From positions 434,001 to 498,000 of the forward strand of contig JACKQL020000037.1 of NCBI GenBank assembly GCA_018296165.2: a stretch of DNA of 64,000 bases, written 5' to 3'. The notes under the pieces are model-generated. The model did no database searches. It saw nothing but the letters and a program-made list of their open reading frames with translations, and had not been told where the DNA came from. Shown here piece after piece: positions 25,118 through 36,138 of this stretch (within the stretch, counting starts at the first letter, position 1; the number at the start of each line of letters is the position of its first letter). This DNA is from Termitomyces sp. T153. Its lineage: Eukaryota > Basidiomycota > Agaricomycetes > Agaricales > Lyophyllaceae. The position numbers and the translations under genes were made by a program.

Positions 25118-28096
25118 AAGTCCTCTGACATCACTCCTCCTCTAGCATGTGGTGCCTCAATGTATGGGGTAAAAGAAGGCCCTGATTGCTTGGTCTGCTA
25201 GTGAGATAGGGTAGATTCCTCATGTGGTGTGTGGGGCATTGGGATGTCTCCAGTAGAACTCCTTGATGAGTCTGGGGGCATGCATGTTCTCCCATGACTC
25301 TCAGGAGATATCCTCAATCCTGTAGCCTTTCCACTTCACCTTGTACTGTAGTCATCTCTGGAATAAACAGCTATCCAGGATTTCCTCCACCTCATATTCC
25401 TTGTTGTTGTTGACCACCATAGGGATTGGTGGAGGTGGCAGATAATGCTCTGGAATAGGATCCTCAGAGGCTGGAGTCAGTTTGACCACATTGAATACTG
25501 GATGAAGCTGGCACATCCCTACAGGGAGCCAGAGTTGATAGGCCAAGGGTCCTACCTGTCATTCCACTGTGGAGAGTCCCAACTGATGGTGTGACAGCTT
25601 TTTCAAGGGCCAGGTAGTTGTAATGTCAGAGGCATCCAGGTAGACTTGACCTCCAGGCTGATATTTGTGCTCCAGGGTCCTCTTGTGGTCATAGTATTAT
25701 GCCATGTTGTCCTTTGCCTTTGCCAGTGCTGCTCAGGCCTCCTCCTGTGACCTCCTTATCTGGTCCACAAATTCATTTACTGCCTCATTCTCCAAGGGTT
25801 AGGCCTGGAGTTTGAAACCCATGTGCAGATACTGTTCCATGTCGAGGAAGAATGGGGAGAATTGGGTGGATGCATGAACATGGTTGTTGTATTGGAACTC
25901 AGCATCAGGGAGGAGTTTGTTCTAGTCATTTTGGCACTCATTGCAAAAGAAGTGGAGGTACTGCTCTAACTCCTGGTTTATGCATTCAGTCTGGCTGTTG
26001 GACTGTGGGTGGTAGGCAGTGGAGGTGTGGAGCTTCACTCTGAGCAGTTGGTAAAGCTCCCTAGTGAACTCCACCACAAATTGTGGTCCCCAATTAAAGA
26101 TGTAGGTATTAGAGAGGCTGTGGAGCTTCCAGACATTCCTCCAGTACAGGTTTGTGGTGCCTATGGCAGAGCAGGTGGTGTGGGTTGGAATGAAGTGCAC
26201 TTGCTTGCCATACAGGTCTACCACCACCATAATTGCATTGTAATCATGGGCATTGGAGAGCTCTACAATGAAGTCCATGGAAGCCACACTCCACCATTCC
26301 ACAGGCATGGGCAGTGGGTGTGATTGTCCATAGATGAGTTGGTGTTGAGGCTTAGTCTAGAGGCAGAGATTGCATGTACTAGTGTAGGATCCAATATACC
26401 AGGACATCTGAGGCCACCAGTAGTTCTGCAATACTAGCTCCAGTGTCTTCCACTGTCTGGGGTGCCCTGCAATGTGGGAGTCATGGTGTTGCTCCACAAT
26501 CCTCTGATGGAGCTCTGGAATGTTGGGGACATAGATACGGTCTCAGAAGGTCAGGATTCTATCTTGGAGGGCCCATTCATCTGTGCAGACTGCTTTGGCA
26601 CCAGTGGTATGCTCTGACTTTAGCATCCAAGCTGCTTGCACCACAAGTTACTCCTGCTGACCATCCTGGTTACTCCACTGTATGTCCCAGAGAATGTCCA
26701 CTTCTGCTCCTTCAACAGCTAAACCCTCCATAGCTCAGATAACAAATAGTTCAGGGTGGAGGAGCACAATGTTGCTATTATCCTCCTCCCTCATGCCATG
26801 GTCCGCTCTCTGGGACAGAGCATCTGGTTTCCTCATGCTCCAGCCAGGCTTGTGGTGTAAAGAGAAGTCAAAGTTGGCAAGGTAAAGGGACCACTGGGCC
26901 TGTCAGCAATTGAGCTTCTTGGCTGTCCAGAAGTATTCAAGGTTCTTGTGATCTGTCCAGACCTCAAACTTGTGCTGTGTGCCTTTCAGGAAGTGCTGCC
27001 ACTCCTCAAACAACTAGATGATGGCCAGCATTTCCTTGTCATGGATCTCATAGTTCCACTCCACTGCATTCAGGCTCTTGGAGTAAAAGGCCACCAGATG
27101 CCACTTTCCATTCTCCAGAGATTGCTGCAAGAGCACAGCTCCAGTGGCAAAGTCAGAGCTTCTACTTAGAAGGAAGAGTTGTCATCTGGAAAGAGAAGGA
27201 CAGGTCTGGAGGTCACAGTGCACTTGAGAGTGTTGAAGGCTGTCTGCTCTGGAGGTCCCCAACTCCATGTAACATCCTTTTCAGTGATGTCAAATAGCAG
27301 ACAGGCATGGTACAAGAAGTCCTGGATGAATCTCCAGTAGAAGTTTGCAAAACCAAGAAATGCCTGCACCTCCTTCTTGTTCTTGGGCTCCAGCCACTCT
27401 GCCACACCTGCTACCTTTACTGGGTCCATTTTCATGGCTCTGTGTGAGATAATCAGGCCAAGGTATTCAATCCAGGTCTGTTCAAACTTGCACTTCTCCA
27501 GTTTGAGGTAGAGCTGGTGCTGGCAGAGGTGTTCCAGAATGAGACAAGTGATCTGATGGCATTCCTCCAGCATTTTGGTATAGATGAGGATGTTGTCAAG
27601 GTATATGCACACTACACCCTCTGCTATGAGGTCCCAGAATATGTTGTTCATTATGGTCTGAAAGGTAGCAGGGCTATTGGTGAGTCTGAAGAACATAATG
27701 AGCAGCTCAAACAATCCCCAGTTGGTCCAGAAGGTGGCCTTCTACTCATCTCCTTCCTAGATGTACACATTGTTGTAACCCCACCAGATGTCCAGTTTAG
27801 TGAAGTATCATGCACCCCAGATGTTGTTGATGAGCTTAGAGATGAGGAGGAGGGGGTAACAGTTTTTCACTGTCATAGTATTGAGAACCCAGTAGTTCTG
27901 GACCAGTCAGAGCAAGCCATCCTTCTTCTTGATAAAGAAGACTGGAGAGGCCATCAGGGACTTGGAAGGGTGGATATGACTGGAGTCCAGGTTTTCTTGC
28001 AGGAATGTGTTGAGCTCCTTCTGCTCCCTGGGCCTGAGTGGGTAGACCTTACAGCTGGAGGGTGTGGAATCTGGCAGCAGTTCAATGGCATGGTCC
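25118..28096 (-). pseudogene. Ty3/Gypsy chromovirus polyprotein relic
   Basis: Reading leftward: start of the reverse transcriptase (DHAIELLPDSTPS at about 28090), RT core (IYLDNILIYTK at about 27590, LGFANFYWRFIQDF), RNase H (about 27160-26850, [11 protein letters not shown]), a zinc-binding integrase N-terminus (about 26480-26350), the integrase core (MDFIVELSNAHDYNAI ... YHPQSNSQTE, about 26290-25950), and a C-terminal chromodomain (EYEVEEILDS, YKVKWKGY; about 25410-25290). The 3' end has a purine-rich tract followed by TGTCA at about 25118. Many in-frame stops make it non-functional. The RT motif reads YLDN instead of YLDD. The 5' half (gag, protease) is missing; the frame is cut by the LTR at 28097. 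Confidence 0.88.
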
Positions 28097-29264
28097 TGTC
28101 AGGTTCTGCTGACCATGGGGGCTCAGCTGCACTGGGTGAATCCTTACTAGGCAGATGTGATTCCCTGCACTGACAACTGGGCACTTGGAGAAGTCCTAAA
28201 CACAGGGGGCTTGCAAGAATAAGGGGTGGGAAGTGGTCTGAGCAAGTCTGAGGTGGTCCAGAGGAGTCAGGGATGAGTTGTGGGGAAAGGGTTGGACTTG
28301 GCAGGGCACCAGGTACAAGTCCATAAGTGAGTTTTGTAGGTGCAGAGGAAGCAGAGGCTACACAAGTGATAGGAGTGGAGCCAGAGCTTGATGGGGGATC
28401 AACAGAAGTTGATGGAGTTCAGAGCCGAGTGTGTAGTGAGGTCCAGAGTTGGTTAAAAGAATGTGTTGATGTTTGTAATTGTAAGCATGGAGTTTGTAGA
28501 GGCATTAGGGTTGGAAAAGATTTGAACACAATAGGCAAAACGGATCAAACAAGGTGAGATGGAGCTGAACAGAATGAAACAGAGTCAAGACAAGATTGAG
28601 ATGAGAACAAAGATAAATTCAGGCAGAGATACAAAACAATAATGAGAATGATGATGGAATAGAGATGAAACAAGACTGGGAGACTGAGATAAAGAGAAAT
28701 GTAACACAGAACACAAAACATGAGAGAGAAGCAATCAGACCATAGATAACTTTAAGCAATAGGTAATATCAAGACTAGAGTATAAAGAGCTACTCTATGA
28801 CTTATATACTGACTACTGGGGAGCTCTGGGGGACATTGGCTGTAGCAGCAGGACTTGGCAGAGCTTGGTGGAGTCAACAGGTGTCAGTTGTGATCAGGGG
28901 GCAGGCCATATTGATATATTGATGGGATCAATTGGAAACACAGGCTGTCCTAAGGTCATCATAATACTTCAGAGTGGGTCTGAGGAACTAGGGTGGTGAG
29001 TCGATGATGTGTAACAGAGTCAGAAATGGTAGGGGGGATGGTTCCAGGGCTTAGTAGATCCAGGGGAAGCATTGGCAGCTGCAGAGAAGATGTTAGAGTT
29101 GGCCAGGGGGCCGTCAGAGTTAGCCAGAGAGGCATTGGAGTTAGCCAGAGTGGGCATGGAGGGTAGACAATGGTTGGGGAAGTTCAACGGGGCATCAGGG
29201 GAGGCTCTGGAGGAGTGGGAGGGTTGGAGGCAATGTGCAGGGGTCCAGGAAATGGGTTGTGACA
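28097..29264 (-). repeat. LTR, copy 3, with adjacent polypurine tract
   Basis: TGTCA ... TGACA ends, 1168 bp, inserted in the chromovirus RT. On the minus strand it is preceded by GAAGGGGGGGTGA (29265-29277), a polypurine tract, so it is the 3' LTR of a minus-strand element whose body lies to the right. TATATAAG near 28800 (minus strand) fits an LTR promoter. No matching target duplication is seen next to it. Confidence 0.78.
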
Positions 29265-31856
29265 TCACCCCCCCTTCAGCATTGAGACTCTCAAGACATG
29301 GGGCACAGGTCAGGGATTGGTGGGGGCACAGGAATCAAAGCCAAGCAATATTGATCAAACCGCAGCAAGCAGCAGTGGCATGGGAGACAAAGTCAAAGCA
29401 TGGCCACTGTTCATCAGGGGGCTCTTTCCAAGTCATTAAAAGATCAGACATACTCCAGGGGTTCCCAAATTTTTGCCATGTCTTCTTCTGCATCATCACT
29501 GCATTCCACATCGCCAACCCCTCCCTCTTCTGGCAACAATCATGTGGTGATCTGGGCAGAGTACAAGCATCATTGGCAGGAGTTTGAACAGCAGCGGGAC
29601 TGTAGGAAGGTGGAGGCAATGACCTGCCATCATGAGTGTGATGTTTTTCTTGCTCCACAATTGCTGATTGAGCTCCACAGAGTTGTCCTCAGCAGTGGTG
29701 GGCTCCTCTAGGGGTTCTTCACATGTGAGGGGGTTGGGGCCTGCTGGTCATTCCATTCCTGTTGCCCCGGGGTGTTCTGTGAGGCCTAGCCTGGGGGCAG
29801 GGATCATCTATGTTGTTCCAGAGGTGGAGAGGATTCCACAAGCTCAGGTGATGCCAGAGGTATTTGCAGGAGTGCTGGGGCAGGCATGGGGTCCTCTGAC
29901 CCTAGAATGGTGCCAGAACAAGGCTCTGGTGAGTCCCTACTAACCTCAAAACTCTATGTCATTCTCTGCCACTTCATCTGATCCTGCCATCACTATTGAG
30001 AGACTGCTAACTCTTGTAGCAGGACTCAAGAGCAGACTAGCAGCACTCAAGTCCAGTTATATGCTCATGCCTGTGGCTACTGTTGCCACCACTAGACAGC
30101 TTCACAGCCTAGTATAGGTAGCTGTGTGGTGCTTTTGGGCAAAGCAATACAGTCAGTACCTCCTGGGCAGCCAAAGCCCAAGTTGTCCATCAAAACCTCT
30201 ATTGCTGATAAAATCTATTGCCACCTATGTAGCTACTGTGCAGAGGACACAACAACTAGCAGTTTCACAAGTAGAATATAAACAGACTAAAGAAATGAGA
30301 GTTGCAAGTCAAGCTAGGTCCTGAAAAGCCCACTAGATGCAGAAGAGGTGCTAGGTTGCTAGCACAAGGTTGAGAGATGGTGATAACAAATAGGAAGGGG
30401 GAAACTCTGTGGATGAACCCAACTAGAGTTGAACTAAGGTTGCTAGGTAAAGAGGCCCTGGCAATACAATGCTAAAAGACAGGTGCTAGGGGTAGCAAAG
30501 GGAATGTTAGTGATGGGGAACAATAACAAATAAAACTAGCCACAGGTGCTAGCACTAAATGTAGACTTGGTGAGATAGTACCCTAAGTTAGTACTGGCTG
30601 AGCAAAACAATAAAGGCACTAACTCAATAGAGAAGGCACTAGAGCAAAAGAAGATGCTTTAAAGTTGCTAGATTTAGATCTGAAGTCTGGGGCTAATGAC
30701 AAGGTGTGATTCTTTGATAATTGTATAGAAAACATAGCAGTATTTATAGTTAGTAGTGATAATGAAACTAAAAGGAGTCAATAATGGTGAAAAAGAGGCA
30801 CTAGTGACATAGGCAAGTCAGGAGGAATGACTTGAGCAAGTTAATAACCTGACTATAGCTAAATTTGACAACTGGAATGATAGCCAGTATGCTAGTTGCT
30901 AGAGTGGCATGTAGCAAAGAAATAAGTCCAAATCAAGAAATAATGAAAAACTGTTGCAATAATACTAAGAAAGGAAATTTTGTCAGAGACTTTGCTAAGA
31001 GGGCACCAGAGAGCACTAGGAGAAAGTCAGCTGGCAGGCTGAGGGTCTAGACCACATGTGACAAAGTCACATGACCATTGCATTGTGTAAAAACTAGAAA
31101 TTCTAGAAGTTGCCATAACATAGGAATAGATGGAAATCTGTACCTAGTGAGAACAAGGTCTTATCACCATGCCCACCTCTTGTATTGCACAATGTGTAGT
31201 GCACCCTACCTTCAATGCTCCCCTCACCATCCCCCTTGCTCAGGACCTACCTCCTACCAGTGGCCACACCTCATGTTTTGAGTATGCACTTAAACCCTTT
31301 GACTCTCTTGTTGCACATGTAGTTGGTCACTAGAAGCAGGGCCTTAAACAAGCCCTAGACATCTCTGGTGCCTGCTTGGCTGCCTTGACAGTTGGCTCAG
31401 CTGGAGAAGACTGTTAGTACATCTCTATCTAAGGCTCTCATGAGCAGATTGAAGAAGCCCTTGTGGTTATTGAAAAATGGATAGTTGCTGTGCTGGCAAC
31501 TTCAGGACATACTGCATTGTTCACTTCTACTCCTACTCAGCCCTCTACACCCTCTTCTAGTGCTTGGTTGGAGGCCTCTCAGCCCCTGACTCCAGCTGCT
31601 ACCTCTCCTACCTAGCAATCCCTGTCTTTTCCTCAGGGCTTGCCAATGTTAAGCATTTACATGGGGGCTATACTGGCTTTTATGATGGACACAACTTCAC
31701 CCATGACCCTCTCTACTCTGGAGCCTGGCACTTTGACCCCAATGATTAACTATGCCTTTGGTCATTATTCCAGAACAGAACATGGCACTGCTCATTGCAG
31801 TCACCCTTATCAGAGAAGGTAACACTGTTTGTCAGGTTGCCAAACCTTGAGGGGGG
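29265..31856. mobile_element. Unresolved retrotransposon remnants
   Basis: CpG-poor sequence with broken short frames on both strands. Around 29960-30320 the plus strand has a gag-like helical stretch (TIERLLTLVAGLKSRLAALK). Around 30330-31060 there are many short GCTAG-containing repeats. It ends in the purine tract TTGAGGGGGGA just before the LTR at 31857. I recognise no enzymatic domain. Confidence 0.5.
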
Positions 31857-32340
31857 ATGATGTAAGAGGACAAGCCTGTTAGGTAATCCTAATGAGTAAC
31901 TCCAACTCTATCTGGCCTTAGCCTTAGGAATAGCACCATCTTTAGCATTGCCAACTGGTCAGCCACTGAGCCCCTGCACCCTCCAGATAGTAATAGTCAG
32001 CCTTTGATGGTCATTGTGCCATATTTCCCCTTTTGATGTATTGTTAGTCATACTGCTTAGCATACCCAGGCTGCTTACCACATATAACATTAGTCATAGC
32101 ATAGCCATCAATGTAGTATATAAGCCAGTCAGCAGGATAGAATATCCTTTGACCAAACAATAGCAGTGTTTACTAGGTCTATCCATTTAACTGACTGTAA
32201 GAACCCCAGCATTGTTGCCCATGCTCAGCTTGCTATGCTCACCCCTTGCTTGAGTCTTAGCTGTCCTTATACTCCTTTGACTCACTCATTGCCTGTGTCT
32301 GCCTGCTCTTGCCAGGTTTACTCATAGAGTGTTTGTTTCC
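31857..32340 (+). repeat. 3' LTR of a plus-strand LTR retrotransposon
   Basis: It starts TGATGTAAGAGG directly after a polypurine tract and contains TATATAAG (near 32115). Its last part matches 24571-24750. An inverted, diverged copy lies at about 33080-33330. The exact right end is uncertain. Confidence 0.6.
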
Positions 32341-34140
32341 TTACAGTTGAAGGGCAGACAATGCAGGATTATAAGAGAGGGCCAGCAGAGTGACTGCCAG
32401 TACAGCATTGCCTAATCACTGCTTCCACAGTACATGCACATGCTGCTTGGCAATGCACTTTACAAAAACTACTAGGGTTTCACCAATCTGCTAGTTGGTG
32501 CCCTGGATAGTGACAAACTGGCATAAATTATTCCTAGCTGGACCAACTGTGAAAGTGGCCAGTCAAGCACCAGATAGATCATGGGCTTGTTTAAATCCCT
32601 GCCCCTGATGCCCAACAACATGTGCTGCCAGAGAGTTGGGGAGCTCTAGAAATGTGTTTATAATAAGGAGTTTTACCATCTGTAGGAGGGAGATCCCAAG
32701 TGAGGGGGATGGCCAGAGGAATGTTAGAGGGAGGATGCACTACTTATTGAGAAACACAAGAGGAGGGGGGAGTAGGGGGTTTGGATGACTCAGCAGGCTG
32801 AACTCAGCCTGGAGGGGTGGAGTGCTTAGCCACTGGAGCATTACTATGCTGGGGAGCAGAGTACCCTTCCTCCACAGCAGCTAGTCAGCTTTTGATGGCA
32901 AGAAGAGTCAGTTGCATCTGCTGTAGAATTGAGTGCCAGTCAGCATCCAAACAAGGAGTTTGAGAAGGCCCAGTCCCAGGTACTGGGAGAGTGCCAGAAG
33001 CAATGCTGGGTAGATGAGCCCAGGAGACTGCCATAGAGGAGCAAGTTGGGAGGGTAGAGTTAAAGTCAAAGTTGTTGAACATAGTAGGGGGTAAGATTGT
33101 GTGCTGTGGGCTAGAGAGGCAGACAACATATGAGCAGGAGTTGAGGGGGCACATAAGCAACCAGGAGTCAGGCAGAAGGCAAGCACAGCAAGCTAAGCAC
33201 AGAGACAATGCTGGGGGATCTTACAGTCAGATCAGTGAATAAAACTGGTGAACACTGCTATTGTTCAGTCTCAAGATATTCTATCCTACAGACTGTCCTA
33301 TATACTACATCACTAGAAATGATGACTAACATAACTACTTCATCTGTCAGTGGTATGTATAGAAGCATGGCTAATGATTAATCTATACTGAGTCATGTCC
33401 AAGTATGTGATGAATGAGGACAGAAGGATGTAGGGAATGGCAGGCAGTATATCAGATGAGCCAGAATGAGGGATCATCCTTTGGACTAAGCCCAAATAGA
33501 GATGAACAGTCCTAAGGGGACTGTCTCCCCTTTCACTTGTCAGCACGCACTATTTTGTCCCATCACTCAGGTACAGCATTGGCCATACCAGTAGAGCCAA
33601 CAGTTGCACTGTCACCAGGTTGAGCAGCAATGTTGGTTGCTGCACTAGATGCAGTGGTTGTGGGAACATCAGAATCTGTTGCCTTAGGAATATGTTGTTC
33701 ATTGACTTTGATGGGGATATGGCCTGAGAGGGTGTGCTGAGGGTTTCAGATGGTCTGGGCATATTTCCAGCATTGATGATGATGAAGCAGGCTTGTTTGC
33801 TGCTTGTAAAGTCTAGCTGATCTGGGGGGCTCTTGCATTGTAGAGCAAACAACCTGCCAGTTGGGGGACTGCAATGACTAAGGGGACTTACAGAGCATCA
33901 GAGTTTGACAGGAGTTGACCAAACAATCTGGAGGTCCAGAGTTGGCAAGAGTTCTAAGTTCAGAGACACAGAATTTGATAGAAGTGGGGAGGAACAATCA
34001 AGTTGTATTTTGGAGTGCTGCAGAGGTTCGGAGGATGCTCCATTCCACAAGGGCCAATCAAAACCAATCATACAGGATTAGAACACAAACATAAAATTTC
34101 TGACATCATTTCTCAAGAAAAATTCAAAGGCCCCTAGATT
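32341..34140. mobile_element. CpG-depleted repeat remnants, including an inverted LTR fragment
   Basis: No coding region is recognisable. The stretch 33080-33330 is an inverted relative of the LTR at 31857-32340. CpG stays very rare until about 34140, where it changes abruptly to normal. Confidence 0.5.
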
Positions 34141-34903
34141 TATTGGCGCGACGAACAGTGTCGTTACGACATTCTAGACCGTTCGAGAATCTCCAGATGT
34201 GTCATGTGACCTATCACAGAGTTGGTGGGCCATGAAAGATTTGAGAAAGTCCAGGCTGCTAATACTAGATGTCCCACTCGGGAAGATGGAGCAACGCAGA
34301 AAGGCGCTCTTCTCTATGAAAATGTCATAAAGACCATGCGTACAGAGTCAGTGAACTTGCTAGACAGGTTTCATGAGAAGAACGCGACTGGATCTGATGG
34401 CTACTAGTTGTATCTATAGTTTGATGGCCAAGCCGCTCATTCGGACTACCCTAAGTCTTGTCATTTGGGGTTTACACTGGATGCCAACCAAATGAATATC
34501 AACTTCCTCGTTCAGGACGTTTAGGGGCCAGAAGGGTTTGAACAACTAGACTGTTACTCTTTGAGACTCGAGATTGCCACATAAGAGACCAAGGTTAAAG
34601 ATCCAGCAGCAAAAAGAGCTCTTTCGGTCGACACAGCACAGCGACGAAGTCCAGTAGAAGTTTTCGGTTCCTTGAGACGTCTGGTCCTGTAGATCCGTTA
34701 CTATACAAGTTGTACGTATCCGAGCAGATTCTCCGTTTCGCACATGGACGAGTTACGCCATCCGAGAATCATCCACTCAGGAAGCCCTAGTCATTAATAT
34801 ATCTATCAGCCGATAAAACGGCATATAGTCGGTGCGGAGCATTGCGGCTCCGATGTTTTGGATATTAAAAAACGAGAACGCTTCAAACACCCGCACACGC
34901 TAA
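34141..34903 (+). other. Unidentified fragment with broken coding frame
   Basis: Normal CpG content resumes. A plus-strand frame at about 34141-34407 reads like real protein (LVGHERFEKVQAANTRCP, ENVIKTMRTESVNLLDRF) but has stops and no start. I recognise no family. It could be a gene relic displaced by the transposon block. Confidence 0.35.
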
Positions 34904-35797
34904 ATGGCATTGAGAAAAATTTCCTACATATTTACGTCTGTGTGTTTGTTGGTGGAGAGGGTGTCTGGGCAATCTACGGCGGGTCAATGGGGTCAGGTCA
35001 GTTCAAACACAATCCCTGGGGGAAGTTAGGTGACTAACAATATACAAACATACAGTGTGGTGGAACTGGATGGACTGGAGCGACCTTGTGCCCTGTTGGA
35101 TGGTATTGTAGTGGCTTGAATCCATATTATTCCCAATGTCTTCAAGGTTCGTCGACGGCCGCTCCAACGAGTACCATACCAGGTGGTACGACTGCTACCA
35201 CCACAACTTCTGCATCAGCTGGTACTGCCACCCTTGCTCCCGATTATTCCTGGATCCGAGCAGTCGTGAGTTCCACAGAACACTTGTAGCTCGAGTTAAA
35301 GCTCACCCACAAACTTGCAGGAAGATCCCAACTTCCACAAATATCTCCGATCTGAGGTTATTAATACTGCCTCAGACGCCGTCCTCGGGGACCCAAGTAC
35401 CGCGGGACAATTCATCATTACGAATGGCCAACTTATCCAGAACGCAAATGGCAGCCCACTCTACGCAGTCGTCGAAGAACGTGCCAATTCGACTGTCGTC
35501 AAACTTAAAATGAGCTGGTCAACAACACCAGCGACGACCGGAACCTTTGTATTCAGCGGGGATACCCTCGAATGGAGCAATCCCGCTATTGCGCGGCCGC
35601 AGGACAATGTGAGTTCAATTCGACGGCATCAATTGAAGTGACTGACTGACAGGGTCTTGCAGGCCTGGTTGGTATGTCCCGACGACACAGGAAACTTGGA
35701 CGTCTACGTCAACCTCGGGCCGTATGCCTATATGACACCTGCTGGTTGTGCAGACGAGACTATACATGCGTACACAGGTTCCACTGCTACTGCATAA
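34904..35797 (+). CDS. Secreted CBM1-containing protein of unknown function
   Basis: It starts at ATG 34904, with exons joined over introns at about 34997-35054, 35266-35321 and 35609-35663, and stops at TAA 35795-35797. The N-terminus is a signal peptide ([17 protein letters not shown]). A family 1 carbohydrate-binding module follows at once: [32 protein letters not shown], with its four Cys and the three aromatic residues that lie flat on cellulose. A Thr/Ser/Ala linker (about 35150-35245) leads to a C-terminal domain of about 145 residues ([11 protein letters not shown] ... [17 protein letters not shown] ... [19 protein letters not shown] ... [13 protein letters not shown]) with two Cys. 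I recall similar uncharacterised CBM1 proteins from mushroom fungi but know no catalytic family for it. Action outside the cell on plant cell walls is inferred. Confidence 0.9.
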
Positions 35798-36138
35798 AAT
35801 GCGCTCGATGAAGGACTTTCATATGCAGTCTATACACCATATCCAGATAGAATTCTAAGGTCAGATTGGCAAGTCGAGGATACTGAAAGGGATATGCCCG
35901 GATTTGAGGCCAATGAATAGTTCTTACTGCTAGCCCAATGTCGGAAAATTGCATGCTGAGATTTGAAATGGTCGTTGAAAGTATAATGTGTGCAGCAAAG
36001 AGTTTTATAACGAATGCTAACAGTTGTGAATCAAAAGTGCCACGAGAAAACCTGGGAAACATAGCCACAGAAAACTCCGAGCCCAGGATCCCGACGGCGG
36101 CGCTAACTTCCAAACTCTGAAAATATCTATTAGACTAG
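35798..36138. other. Intergenic region
   Basis: About 340 bp. An open minus-strand frame (36113-35787) overlaps the end of the CBM1 gene but has no recognisable content. Confidence 0.4.

Noticed and set aside
35787..36113. 108-aa minus-strand frame overlapping the CBM1 gene end
   Set aside because: No domain, no introns and overlap with a well-supported gene.
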